39,143 nucleotides of DNA from an uncultured Planctomycetaceae bacterium. Lineage in GTDB: Bacteria; Planctomycetota; Planctomycetia; Pirellulales; UBA1268. The DNA lies in NCBI GenBank assembly GCA_913052575.1, contig CAJXFK010000011.1, positions 1 to 39,143 on the forward strand. Direction: 5' to 3'. Shown here piece after piece: positions 28,179-37,143 of the stretch. Position 1 is the stretch's first letter; each line of letters starts with the position of its first letter. Under the pieces are notes generated by a model. It made no database searches. It worked only from the letters and a program-made list of their open reading frames with translations, and was not told where the DNA came from. The position numbers and the translations under genes are program-made.

Positions 28179-28734
28179 CGAGAAGAAACTGAAAGCTTTA
28201 GGATTTCTTGGCCCGCGACGGATTTCGCACGGGAGTTATTCCCCGTTCAGGTCGTACAGTGAGCATGGCAGAAAACGTGCATCAGCCCGACGCGTTTTGG
28301 AATAAATTCGTAAAAATCTGCCTCAATCCGAGCATGATTTGGGAAGGCTTCCAATCACCGAGCGAGTCAATCAGTCGATTTTTTACTGGTTTTCCGATTA
28401 TAGAGGTTAGGTCGGTTTTTTTGGCCGCTCGCGACTGGTCGCTTTTCGAATTGCTTCCAGCCGATAAGCACTTTATCTGTATCAAATAGACGGTTCCCAG
28501 TGGCTTAATCAGGCTGCCCGCAGTTCGTTCGTGTGGGTTGGGGTTGTTTCTGCTGATGCAGTGAGGAGTTTTCGTCACGAATGCCACGGAGGGTCTGTGA
28601 GCTGACGGTTACTTTGCTATTCGAATCTTCAACGTAATACAAACACTGTGCAACAAAGCCCCCTCGCAAACGATTTCAAAGAAAAGCGTGTTCAGCATTC
28701 GTCGTTTGCACGACGGCAAATTCAGCAATGGGTC
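28179..28734. other. Long gap without a convincing gene
   Basis: This 556-bp stretch separates the lipoprotein gene from the next secreted protein. Two short overlapping frames exist: plus strand 28208-28489 from TTG (or from ATG 28265), and minus strand 28282-28587. Neither has a recognisable domain, signal or ribosome-binding site. A small hairpin GCGACTGGTCGC at about 28425-28440 is followed by four T and could be a weak terminator. The 5' part of the next gene may start at GTG 28648 rather than 28735. A small RNA or a short gene cannot be excluded. Confidence 0.4.
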
Positions 28735-30357
28735 ATGAAGTGTCGAGCCGTAAATCGGAGTGCAACCGTGGCGGTTTTTCTCGGTGCTCTTGTGTGCATT
28801 GTGTTTGTAGAAGGGCTGAGTTTTGCGGCTACCCCACGGTCAGGCAGATTTCTAGACAGGTTACTTCGTGCAACTGAAGTAACTCCACAACTCATCTCTG
28901 TGCCAGTGCCACGGCCGCCGACAACATCTGAGCGGCGAGCAGGCCAGAAGAAACTGTTGAGTGTTCCGGCAGAAGAAGAAAAGAAGCCAATTGTCTCGGC
29001 AGATATTTATAGTTGGGAATCTTTTGTTCGTTTTGCTGAGGGATTTCAGAATGTTGGTGAACACGTTGTTCGTGTTGCTGTCGATCCCTCTTATAGTCCT
29101 GATGATAAGCCACAGTTTGAACCTATTTTTGATGCCTCTGAGTTGGCAGTCATTGAGGAACAGCGTGCTCTGTCTTCGGCGGGTAGTGCTTCCGAGAGAA
29201 CGCAGACTCCTATCCGTGCGACGTCAATATCATCAAATCCCTATGCGAGTAAAAAGTCGATTGGGGCAATGCCACCGAAATCACCGCGACTTCAGCGATT
29301 GCGAGTGAGGATCGCTCAGACACTTGCGACGTATCAACGTCGGCCAATGAATACCTCTCACCATAGCCCTTGGGAGATTATGCATGGTTTTGTCGGCTTT
29401 GGGATTCCCACAAAGATACGCGCTGGAGGACCACGGGGAGAACTGGTCAACGCGATCGGTTGGATGAATTCCGGTGGTCGTTGTCGTGGCCAGGTGATGC
29501 TTACTGTACGCGATAACAAGCCGCACGCACTCTATGGAGTTGGTCTACAAGGGCACTCTGCTCAATACTTGGCCATCCTCGCCCAGTGTAGAGTTTCTGC
29601 AAAGTCTCCACTTTTGCTTGATGGTCAAAATTTCACGGTTGCAAATCTTATTGAAGATGAAAAGCTGAATTGTCGCTCTGGAACGGAACTTACTTTTGCG
29701 CTCATTGGGCTCGCACACTATCTACCGACAGATGCGGTCTGGCGGAGTAGCGATGGGGAAATGTGGTCACTTGACCGTCTGATGCAGGAGGAAATTAACC
29801 AGCCGATTAGGACGGCACCCTGCGGTGGAACTCACCGGTTGTTTAGTCTTGCGTATGGGTGTCAGCGACGGCTGAGGGCAACGGGGAAGTTAGATGGCGT
29901 GTATCAGCGAGCAAATATTTATGTCCGGGAATATCAAAACCTGACTCTTCGGCGTCTTCAAAACAGAGATGGGTCATTCAGTACAGAATGGTTTAAGTAC
30001 CCCGACGACCGTGACGATGATGTTGATCGAAAAGTACAAACAACGGGGCATATCCTAGAGTGGCTTGTGGCTTCCCTGGATCAAGAAAGACTGTACGAAA
30101 ATCGAATCATTGCCGCGGCAGAGTTTATTGCCACAGCCTTGGCTCGCGAGCCAGGGCGGAACTGGAAGGATGGCCCACTCGGCCATGCTTTGCATTCACT
30201 GTCTATCTATCAGGAGCGAGTGTGGGGTGTAGTTCTTCCCGGGAATGTAGTTGCTTTCACCGGCCCTATGAAGGCTGCCGTAACAGTTGGGCTAGCACGG
30301 TCTGATGAAGAGATTCGCCAGGCGACACTGCCTAACAATGATAAGACCCGGCAGTAA
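28735..30357 (+). CDS. Secreted protein with a possible alpha/alpha-barrel domain
   Basis: I do not recognise this 540-residue protein as a named family. It starts with a signal peptide or anchor (residues 9-32, ending SFAA). A Pro/Ser/Glu-rich region follows to about 190. The C-terminal 330 residues are helical with repeating motifs: GRCRGQVMLTV, HSAQYLAILAQC, and LRRLQNRDGSFST, where QNRDGSF (409-415) resembles the QW motif of terpene-cyclase/prenyltransferase alpha/alpha barrels. HILEWLVAS and LGHALHSLSIYQ fit paired helices of such a barrel. The acidic catalytic DXDD of cyclases is absent, although YPDDRDDDVD lies near. It is probably a planctomycete envelope protein. GTG 28648 is a possible earlier start. 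Confidence 0.7.
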   Translation: MKCRAVNRSATVAVFLGALVCIVFVEGLSFAATPRSGRFLDRLLRATEVTPQLISVPVPRPPTTSERRAGQKKLLSVPAEEEKKPIVSADIYSWESFVRFAEGFQNVGEHVVRVAVDPSYSPDDKPQFEPIFDASELAVIEEQRALSSAGSASERTQTPIRATSISSNPYASKKSIGAMPPKSPRLQRLRVRIAQTLATYQRRPMNTSHHSPWEIMHGFVGFGIPTKIRAGGPRGELVNAIGWMNSGGRCRGQVMLTVRDNKPHALYGVGLQGHSAQYLAILAQCRVSAKSPLLLDGQNFTVANLIEDEKLNCRSGTELTFALIGLAHYLPTDAVWRSSDGEMWSLDRLMQEEINQPIRTAPCGGTHRLFSLAYGCQRRLRATGKLDGVYQRANIYVREYQNLTLRRLQNRDGSFSTEWFKYPDDRDDDVDRKVQTTGHILEWLVASLDQERLYENRIIAAAEFIATALAREPGRNWKDGPLGHALHSLSIYQERVWGVVLPGNVVAFTGPMKAAVTVGLARSDEEIRQATLPNNDKTRQ

Positions 30358-30386
30358 AACGTCTTTCTTGAATACAAAGCGACTCG

Positions 30387-30419
30387 GCCGTATCTTTCTA
30401 TATAGGAAATTCATACGGC
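30387..30419. promoter_or_regulatory. Nested dyad upstream of the diadenylate cyclase
   Basis: GCCGTAT (30387-30393) and ATACGGC (30413-30419) are perfect inverted repeats 19 bp apart. Within the loop TTTC and GAAA can pair around TATATAG, so an RNA hairpin with an internal bulge is possible. It lies in the 96-bp spacer before the cyclase start at 30454, and only 4 bp ahead of the alternative ATG 30424. It could be an operator or a leader hairpin; there is no T-run, so it is not an intrinsic terminator. Confidence 0.45.
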
Positions 30420-30453
30420 ATGAATGTTTTTGCAGTTTTCTCGGTCAGTAGCC

Positions 30454-31383
30454 ATGAGCACACTAGTACTTTCTCCTCAACTAGTGCAGATTCTTGAAGC
30501 CGCATCACAACTTGTTGATGTGACGAATTCGGCGGCATTGCTTATCGTTGTTGAGCAGCGACTTGATTGGTCCCGGTTGCGTGACTTACTCGGTGCTTTG
30601 ACTGTGTTGATTGCATCAGATGATGCAGCACATCTTGTTGGTGTAACAGATCACGGTATGAATCGAGTGATGATTGACGTGGCTGGTCTACCTGTTCACG
30701 AAAGGTTGACACAAGCTCTTCTTGAGTGTGTCGCCGCAGATGCGATAGGCCCCGAGTCTCAGGTCGTTGCGGTGTACAGTGGGTTTGAGGCGGGCACTGT
30801 GGATTCAGTAAGTGTGCTGCGATTGACAGAGCATCTCGGACAATTAACCAGTCGTGACTTACGAAATCTTGATACGAAGGTGCCACTTGAGACACTCAAG
30901 GTTGTTGTCGACATGGCCGTCGAGATTGGTCGAGAGGGACGTGAAGGTAAGCCAGTTGGAACTCTGTTTGTTGTTGGTGATGCCCGCAACGTGATTCAGT
31001 CGAGCCACTCAACTGGGTTTGATCCAGTCCGTGGATATAACCGGGGGGAACGAAAACTTAAAGATCCTCGAGTTCGTGAAGGGCTCAAAGAAATCGCACA
31101 ACTTGACGGAGCATTTGTTGTAAGTGCCGATGGAACAATTGAAGCAGCAGCACGCTATATTGATGCATCGGCAGAAAGTGTTTCTGTAGCAAAAGGACTT
31201 GGTGCAAGGCATTGGGCGGCGGCGGCAATTACGCGAAGAACAAAAAGCGTGGCCGTTGCTGTGAGTGAAACCAGTGGCACGGTTCGTATCTTCCAAAACG
31301 GTGAAGTCATTTTGCGAATCGAACCATTTCGGCGTGCCATGAAGTGGAAAGATTTTGAGTACGAGCCACCGAGCGGTGACTAA
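30454..31383 (+). CDS. Diadenylate cyclase (c-di-AMP synthase), archaeal DacZ-like
   Basis: This 309-residue protein joins two ATP into the messenger c-di-AMP. The DAC domain occupies the last 130 residues. DGAFVV (from 218) contains the DGA motif for metal and ribose contacts. The usual RHR motif reads RHW (252-254, GLGARHWAAAAITRRT). SETSGTVRIFQNGE (from 271) completes the site. No membrane helix (CdaA) and no HhH DNA-binding tail (DisA) are present. Instead residues 1-130 form a separate alpha/beta domain, as in archaeal DacZ, whose RHM-type motif also departs from RHR. ATG 30424 is a possible earlier start. It lies 160 bp before polA on the same strand. Confidence 0.83.
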   Translation: MSTLVLSPQLVQILEAASQLVDVTNSAALLIVVEQRLDWSRLRDLLGALTVLIASDDAAHLVGVTDHGMNRVMIDVAGLPVHERLTQALLECVAADAIGPESQVVAVYSGFEAGTVDSVSVLRLTEHLGQLTSRDLRNLDTKVPLETLKVVVDMAVEIGREGREGKPVGTLFVVGDARNVIQSSHSTGFDPVRGYNRGERKLKDPRVREGLKEIAQLDGAFVVSADGTIEAAARYIDASAESVSVAKGLGARHWAAAAITRRTKSVAVAVSETSGTVRIFQNGEVILRIEPFRRAMKWKDFEYEPPSGD

Positions 31384-31542
31384 GCCTTTCCAGCAACTGT
31401 TGGATTGGGTCGAAAGCGAAATCCAAGTTGTCTTTATCGTTCGAATGCGGTCCTCGAAGAATCTGATTTCAAACAAAGACTGTTTCCATCTGTTAGAAGG
31501 TTCGAGTGCCCCAAGGGCTGGTATTCATTTTCGAAACGCGTC

Positions 31543-34329
31543 ATGGCACAAAAAAAAACTCAAATCGATGTCGATCTTTCAGGGCAGACTGTCTGGGTCC
31601 TTGATCTTTTTTCTCGTGTCTACCAGCTCTTTCACGCTCTGCCTGAAATGAGTAGTCCTGAAGGTGTTCCGGTTTCAGTTGTCTTTGGGCTCACGCGTGA
31701 CTTCATTGATATTATCGAGAAGAAAAAGCCGAACTACTTGTTTTGTGGCTCAGATACTCCGGAGCCGACATTCCGTCACCAGCAATACGCAGACTATAAA
31801 GCAACGCGTTCGGAGATGCCGGCAGACCTTGTCCCACAATTGCCTCTGGTGAAACAGTTGCTCGAGGTGGTCGGCGTGCCATGCCTGGAGTTGGCAGGTT
31901 ATGAGGCTGATGATGTACTTGCCACACTTGCGGTGCAAACAGTCAAAGCTGGAGGTGAGTGCACTCTTGTGACATCAGACAAAGATGCTCGTCAGCTTCT
32001 TGGGCCGCATGTTCGGCTCTTAAATCTTCGGAACAATACATTCGTTGGTGAGGCTGAGCTCCTGAAGGATTGGGGTATACGACCTGATCAGGTCGTGGAT
32101 TATCTTTCACTCGTAGGTGATGCGGTTGATAATGTTCCCGGTATTCCTGGCATAGGTCCAAAGATTGCTTCTAGTCTTTTACAGCAATTTGGAACTCTTG
32201 AAGAAGTTTTGTCACGATGCGATGAGGTCAAGGGTGCAAAGCGTCGTGAGAATATTGCGTCGCACGGCGACACCGCGAGACAGGGTCGCAGCCTTATACA
32301 GTTGAAACTGGATACACCGATACAAATTCCTTGGGAGTCTGCAGTTGTTCGACGTCCTGAACCGGAACCACTGATTCAGTTCTTGCAACAGTTGGGTTTT
32401 AAGACACTCGTCAAAAAAGTGCAAAGTTTGGCGGGTGGAAAGACTGCTGTGGCCAAGCCTGCAAAAAAAAATGGTCAAGGACTTCTTTCACTTGGTGATG
32501 AAAATAGTATTGAATCTTCCAGTTTTCCGGCGCCTGTGCTTCCTGCAAAATCTTCTGCAGTTGCATCGTCAGTCAAGAAGTTACGAGAGGTTGTATCAAC
32601 TGGTGGATTTCTCGTGGTTGCAGCTACTGAGTCTGCTGTGCGAGGGCGAAGTAAAGTTGGTGAGCCGCAGGTATGGCCGGACGTGACAGGGCTTTCAGTT
32701 CTTGCTGTTACGGGGTTACAACCACAGCAGAGCGTCTGGTTTTCGGCAGCACAGATTTCATCATCGGCTGTCATTCGGAAGATGTTGTCTGACCCTTCGG
32801 TACCAAAAGTTGGCTACGATTTGAAGCGTCAAATAGTTGGCCTCTCACGTCTGGGCGTTGACTTGATTGGCATCCAATTCGACCCGTTCATTGCTGGGCA
32901 TCTTCTTGACGCGGGGCAACGCAATCAAGGGCTTGCCGACTTGTTAGACCGTTTTTCTGATGTCGTTTCGGCATCGGAAAGTCTTCAAGATGTTCCTCGG
33001 ACCGCTGAACACGGCGCATGTGTTTGTCATAGTGTCGCGGCGATAGTTGAGCCCATTTCAGATGACATAAAGAAGGCCGGATTCCATTCACTTTTCACTG
33101 ACGTTGAGCTCCCTCTTGCTACAGTACTAGCGAAGATGGAGTGCCGTGGGGTTCGTGTTGATGCTGAATTACTGAATCGTCTTTCTGTTGACTACACTTC
33201 GAAATTAGAAGGGCTGGAGAAAGAATCTCATGAATTGGCTGGGCATGCCTTTTCTCTTGCATCCCCGCTACAGGTTCGAACAGTCTTGTTTGAGGAACAA
33301 GGATTGCCTGTTGTCAAGCGAACGAAAACAGGGCCAAGCACAGATGCTGAGGTATTAGAGGAACTGGCAACTCTTCACGAATTACCGGCGAAGCTGTTGC
33401 AGCATCGTAAGTACGCAAAGCTCAAGAGCACATATGTTGATGCACTCCCGCTGCTTGTTGATCCACGGACGAATAGAATCCATACAACATTGAACCAAAC
33501 AATGACCGCAACAGGGCGGCTGAGCTCAAGCGATCCGAATCTTCAGAATATTCCGATTCGAACTGCCGAGGGTCAGCAGATTCGTTCTGCCTTCCGGCCG
33601 GCGGAGGAGGGGTGGCAGTTTCTTGCAGCAGATTATTCGCAAATCGAACTTCGTATTCTTGCACATCTTTCTGGGGACGCTGCAATGCTCGCAGCTTTTC
33701 AGAACAAAGAAGATATTCATACTCGAACAGCAGCGGCTGTCTTTGATGTCGAACTGGAAGAAGTCACCTCAGAAATGCGGCGGACGGCAAAAGCTGTGAA
33801 TTTCGGAATTCTCTATGGTCAGTCAGCATTTGGTCTAGCAAAGTCACTCAGCATTTCGCAGCCTGAGGCAGCAGAATTTATTGCTGCTTATTTTGAAAAG
33901 TTTTCCGGTGCATCAGCGTTTATCGATGACGTGCTCGATCGGTGTCGGGCTGATCGAGGTGTTGCAACAATGTTAGGAAGGCGACGAGCCATCGATGGTG
34001 TTCGTGATCGCGATGCACGTCGAGGAGCTGGCGGTGTGTTCGCGTTATCCTTGCCAGAGCGAACAGCTGTAAACACTGTCGTGCAGGGCTCAGCAGCAGA
34101 TCTCATTAAGCTCGCAATGCTTCAAGTGGCTGGGCGGCTTGTTCGTGAAAAGCTATCATCTTTCTTGGTGCTTCAGATTCATGATGAGTTGCTGTTTGAG
34201 TATCCTGACAACGAATTTGAGGCACTTCAGTCGCTTGTTGTGGGTGAGATGGAAACTGCGATGGATCTTGAAGTGCCTCTCGAAGTTTCGGTGCAGACGG
34301 GGTCAACATGGGCTGATTGTGAAAAATAA
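31543..34329 (+). CDS. polA: DNA polymerase I
   Basis: This 928-residue repair and Okazaki-processing polymerase has three regions. Residues 15-290 are the 5'-3' flap exonuclease (YEADDVLATLA, TSDKDARQLL, VGDAVDNVPGIPGIG). Residues about 345-500 match the 3'-5' exonuclease position but have lost its acids: DTE reads ATE (361-363), and the second Asp is replaced in GYDLKRQ. The polymerase part is intact: TGRLSSSDPNLQNIP, motif A DYSQIELR (697-704), motif B RRTAKAVNFGILYG, motif C HDE (880-882). So it should lack proofreading. I start at ATG 31543; the frame opens at 31405 but those residues do not fit the family. coaE follows 11 bp downstream. Confidence 0.97.
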   Translation: MAQKKTQIDVDLSGQTVWVLDLFSRVYQLFHALPEMSSPEGVPVSVVFGLTRDFIDIIEKKKPNYLFCGSDTPEPTFRHQQYADYKATRSEMPADLVPQLPLVKQLLEVVGVPCLELAGYEADDVLATLAVQTVKAGGECTLVTSDKDARQLLGPHVRLLNLRNNTFVGEAELLKDWGIRPDQVVDYLSLVGDAVDNVPGIPGIGPKIASSLLQQFGTLEEVLSRCDEVKGAKRRENIASHGDTARQGRSLIQLKLDTPIQIPWESAVVRRPEPEPLIQFLQQLGFKTLVKKVQSLAGGKTAVAKPAKKNGQGLLSLGDENSIESSSFPAPVLPAKSSAVASSVKKLREVVSTGGFLVVAATESAVRGRSKVGEPQVWPDVTGLSVLAVTGLQPQQSVWFSAAQISSSAVIRKMLSDPSVPKVGYDLKRQIVGLSRLGVDLIGIQFDPFIAGHLLDAGQRNQGLADLLDRFSDVVSASESLQDVPRTAEHGACVCHSVAAIVEPISDDIKKAGFHSLFTDVELPLATVLAKMECRGVRVDAELLNRLSVDYTSKLEGLEKESHELAGHAFSLASPLQVRTVLFEEQGLPVVKRTKTGPSTDAEVLEELATLHELPAKLLQHRKYAKLKSTYVDALPLLVDPRTNRIHTTLNQTMTATGRLSSSDPNLQNIPIRTAEGQQIRSAFRPAEEGWQFLAADYSQIELRILAHLSGDAAMLAAFQNKEDIHTRTAAAVFDVELEEVTSEMRRTAKAVNFGILYGQSAFGLAKSLSISQPEAAEFIAAYFEKFSGASAFIDDVLDRCRADRGVATMLGRRRAIDGVRDRDARRGAGGVFALSLPERTAVNTVVQGSAADLIKLAMLQVAGRLVREKLSSFLVLQIHDELLFEYPDNEFEALQSLVVGEMETAMDLEVPLEVSVQTGSTWADCEK

Positions 34330-34340
34330 AGGTCTGTCGA

Positions 34341-34955
34341 ATGACTGTGGTGGGGCTTATTGGAAAAATTGGTGCGGGGAAGACGACAGTCGCCAGGTTG
34401 TTAGGGCAGTATGGCGCCATTGTCATTGATGCTGATGCACTCACACATGATGCCTTGAAACAGGAAGCGGTTCAGGAACGCATTCGAGATCGCTTTGGAA
34501 GCAGTGTCTTTGTAGGCGAGGTGGTTGATCGTTCGTGCCTAGCTGAATTGGTGTTTGGCGATCAACCAGAGCATAAAAGGGCACTGCAAGATCTCGAGGA
34601 AATTATCCATCCGAGGGTACGGCATGCACTCGAGGAGAGGCTCCGAGGGATTGACGCCCAGCCATTGAGCAAGAAAACCGGTAGCGTCGTGGTGCTCGAT
34701 GTACCGTTGCTCGTGCAGGCCGGGCTTCATAATCGCTGTGATCGACTCATCTGGCTTGAATGTGAGGATTCTGTGAGGCATCAGCGGTTAGTGCAGAGGG
34801 GCCTGTCTGCTGGGCAGGTTGCAGCCCGAGAAGAAGCCTGGATTGCTGGCTTTCCGCAGGGCTCTGTATCCGATCATGTGCTTTGCACCGTGGATACATC
34901 AGGCGACATCGCATATACTAGGAAAGAGATTGAGAGGATTTGGGAGGAACTATAA
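34341..34955 (+). CDS. coaE: Dephospho-CoA kinase
   Basis: This 204-residue P-loop kinase performs the last step of coenzyme A synthesis, phosphorylating the ribose 3'-hydroxyl of dephospho-CoA. The P-loop reads GLIGKIGAGKTTV, with Lys where most relatives have Gly (GGIGSGKS). IDADALTHDAL supplies the conserved Asp, EEIIHPRVR the CoA-binding helix, VVLDVPLLVQAG the Walker B-like strand, and RGLSAGQVAAREEAW the LID region. Close spacing (11 bp) after polA indicates one transcript; the polA-coaE link also occurs in several other phyla. Length is normal. Confidence 0.95.
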   Translation: MTVVGLIGKIGAGKTTVARLLGQYGAIVIDADALTHDALKQEAVQERIRDRFGSSVFVGEVVDRSCLAELVFGDQPEHKRALQDLEEIIHPRVRHALEERLRGIDAQPLSKKTGSVVVLDVPLLVQAGLHNRCDRLIWLECEDSVRHQRLVQRGLSAGQVAAREEAWIAGFPQGSVSDHVLCTVDTSGDIAYTRKEIERIWEEL

Positions 34956-34985
34956 ACAGTTTGTTCTCACGGTTACTCTTGATTC

Positions 34986-35015
34986 CCGCCTCACTTCCTT
35001 CCGCCTCACTTCCTT
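34986..35015. repeat. Exact 15-bp tandem duplication in the rho leader
   Basis: CCGCCTCACTTCCTT is present twice without mismatch in the 176-bp spacer between coaE and rho. The repeats are C/T-rich and contain no G except one per copy. Such unstructured pyrimidine-rich RNA is what Rho binds, so autoregulation of rho through this leader is conceivable, though unproven. Confidence 0.92.
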
Positions 35016-35131
35016 TCAGTAATCAAACCGCATCATCGTTGTGCTGAGATGACACGGATCCAAAAGATGTATTCGTTTTGGAGACCAGTATTGTCGCGCA
35101 ACACATTGCACCCCGTAAGAAATAAAGATCT

Positions 35132-36532
35132 ATGTCAGACAACGATCCAACCCACGACGATCTGCCGACTGACGCACGTGGCAAGCCGATTTCAATTGCA
35201 GAGGAAATTGCAGCAGAAGTTGACGCTGATGATGTGGAAGTACGGGAGCGTTATGACCTGCTGAAGCAGAATGATACAAAAATTGCCGAATTGCAAAAGC
35301 TCTCAATGGCCGAACTCATTGAATTGGCCAGGTCAGAGCAAATCACTGAAACAGCTGGTGAAAAGAAACAAGATCTTGTTTTCAAGATATTAAAAGAACG
35401 AGTAAAGCTGAATGGATTGATGTTTGGCGAGGGCACCCTTGAAGTCCTGCCAGATGGGTTTGGGTTTCTGCGTAGTCCGGATTATCACTACTTGGCATGT
35501 CCGGATGATATTTATGTCTCACCGAGTCAGATACGGAGATTTGGCCTTCGTAACGGTATGAGTGTTGCGGGGCAGATTCGTCCGCCAAAAGAAAGTGAAC
35601 GCTACTTTGCGTTGCTTCGTATCGAGGCCATTAATGGTGATGATCCAGCCCGGCTTGCAAATAATGTGTTCTTTGATGACCTTACGCCGCTTCATCCGGA
35701 TCAAAGAATTCAGTTAGAGACTGCGGCTGAGGAGGTGTCGACACGGATCGTTGACCTGATTGTACCGATCGGATTTGGGCAGAGGGGGCTTATCGTAAGT
35801 CCTCCCCGTGCTGGAAAGACCATTTTGATGCAGAAAATGGCGAAGGCAGTATTGGCAAACTATCCGGAAGCCTTTGTATTTATGCTGCTGATTGATGAGC
35901 GGCCAGAGGAAGTGACTGACATGGAACGTCAGGTTCAGGGGCCAGGGTGCGAAGTCATAAGTTCAACGTTTGATGAAAATGCGAGCCGTCATGTTCAAGT
36001 TGCGGATATGGTCATTGAAAAAGCAAAGCGTCTGGTTGAATACGGAAAAGACGTTGTTATTTTTCTGGACTCAATCACCCGTCTTGCTAGAGCATGGAAT
36101 TCTGAAGTTCCAAACTCAGGGAAGATTCTTTCAGGTGGTGTTGATGCGAACGCCTTGCAAAGACCAAAGAGGTTTTTTGGGAGTGCTCGAAAAGTAGAAG
36201 AGGGTGGTTCACTGACTATCGTTGCGACGGCCCTTGTTGATACGGGCAGTAAAATGGACGATGTTATTTTTGAGGAGTTCAAGGGGACTGGTAATCTTGA
36301 AATTGTTCTTGATCGTCGTTTGGTAGACAAGCGTGTATATCCAGCCATCGATATCAATCGTTCCGGAACACGCCGTGAGGAAATGCTTCTTTCTGATGAT
36401 GAATATCGACGAACAAGTGTGCTTCGAAGAGTGTTTAGTGAAATGAATGCACCAGATGCAATGGAGTTGCTTGTGAACCGCTTGACGAAAACAAGTTCAA
36501 ATCATGAATTTCTGCAAAGTCTGAAGTCCTGA
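35132..36532 (+). CDS. rho: Transcription termination factor Rho
   Basis: This 466-residue hexameric RNA helicase ends transcription of untranslated RNA. Residues 1-45 are an acidic extension, 45-85 the Rho N-terminal helical domain ([16 protein letters not shown]), and 90-165 the RNA-binding cold-shock-like fold ([32 protein letters not shown]). The ATPase part holds Walker A PPRAGKT (K229), [13 protein letters not shown], Walker [17 protein letters not shown], the Q-loop and R-loop regions ([20 protein letters not shown]), and [20 protein letters not shown]. All catalytic motifs are intact, so it is functional. It is followed at 7 bp by ribH. Confidence 0.98.
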   Translation: MSDNDPTHDDLPTDARGKPISIAEEIAAEVDADDVEVRERYDLLKQNDTKIAELQKLSMAELIELARSEQITETAGEKKQDLVFKILKERVKLNGLMFGEGTLEVLPDGFGFLRSPDYHYLACPDDIYVSPSQIRRFGLRNGMSVAGQIRPPKESERYFALLRIEAINGDDPARLANNVFFDDLTPLHPDQRIQLETAAEEVSTRIVDLIVPIGFGQRGLIVSPPRAGKTILMQKMAKAVLANYPEAFVFMLLIDERPEEVTDMERQVQGPGCEVISSTFDENASRHVQVADMVIEKAKRLVEYGKDVVIFLDSITRLARAWNSEVPNSGKILSGGVDANALQRPKRFFGSARKVEEGGSLTIVATALVDTGSKMDDVIFEEFKGTGNLEIVLDRRLVDKRVYPAIDINRSGTRREEMLLSDDEYRRTSVLRRVFSEMNAPDAMELLVNRLTKTSSNHEFLQSLKS

Positions 36533-36539
36533 GGCAACT

Positions 36540-37064
36540 ATGCGGATTCCATCACAATCTGTCGCTGAGAATAAAGCCGTTGCTGGCTGTAGGACACATG
36601 CGTTGCAAACTGCATCCGCACCGAGTGATGTGCGTGTCGCAATTGTCGTCTCACGCTATAACCACGCAATAACCTATTCGTTGCTGTGCGGTGCAGTTGA
36701 GACGCTGAATAATGCTGGTGTTGTGTCAGGCCGCATTGAAGTTGCGGAAGTACCTGGAGCGTTTGAACTGCCACTTGCTGCCGATGCTCTGGCCTGTAGT
36801 GGTCGATTTGCCGCGGTTTTATGCCTTGGTGCCGTCATTCGTGGTGAAACGACCCACGATCAACACATTAATACAGCTGTGGCGAACGGCATCGAAAGTG
36901 TTGGCCGGCAATATGGCATTCCGGTTCTCTTTGGGCTCCTCACGTGTGACACGCTGGGGCAGGCGGAGGCCCGTGCTGGTGGCGATGTCGGCAACAAAGG
37001 TGCTGAATGTGCTGAGGCGGCAATTGCCATGATCAATCTACTTCAAGATGTTTCGGGGCAATGA
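36540..37064 (+). CDS. ribH: 6,7-dimethyl-8-ribityllumazine synthase
   Basis: It joins 5-amino-6-ribitylaminouracil and dihydroxybutanone phosphate in the penultimate step of riboflavin synthesis. At 174 residues it is longer than the usual 150-160 owing to about 25 extra N-terminal residues. VAIVVSRYNHAIT is the first core strand, VPGAFELPLAADAL the substrate loop, CLGAVIRGETTHDQHIN contains the catalytic His and the phosphate-binding turn, and PVLFGLLTCDTLGQAEARAG the final strand-helix. TGAGG ahead of ATG 36540 provides the ribosome-binding site. It precedes nusB, an old association (ribH-nusB), and the two are likely co-transcribed with rho. Confidence 0.96.
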   Translation: MRIPSQSVAENKAVAGCRTHALQTASAPSDVRVAIVVSRYNHAITYSLLCGAVETLNNAGVVSGRIEVAEVPGAFELPLAADALACSGRFAAVLCLGAVIRGETTHDQHINTAVANGIESVGRQYGIPVLFGLLTCDTLGQAEARAGGDVGNKGAECAEAAIAMINLLQDVSGQ

Positions 37065-37143
37065 TGTATCAGTAGATTCAACACTGTTACAAATATTGCT
37101 TATACTCTTTGTTTTATTCAGCTATTCGGATTATCTAACAATT

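Noticed and set aside
28282-28587. Minus-strand frame of 101 codons in the long gap
   Set aside because: No domain, signal or ribosome-binding site, and it overlaps an equally plausible plus-strand frame. It is reported only as part of the gap.
31405-31542. Upstream extension of polA
   Set aside because: The added 46 residues do not resemble the family start; ATG 31543 gives the normal length of 928.
37048-37143. Upstream extension of nusB overlapping ribH
   Set aside because: The extra 32 residues are hydrophobic and absent from the family, and the conserved N-terminus starts at 37144.
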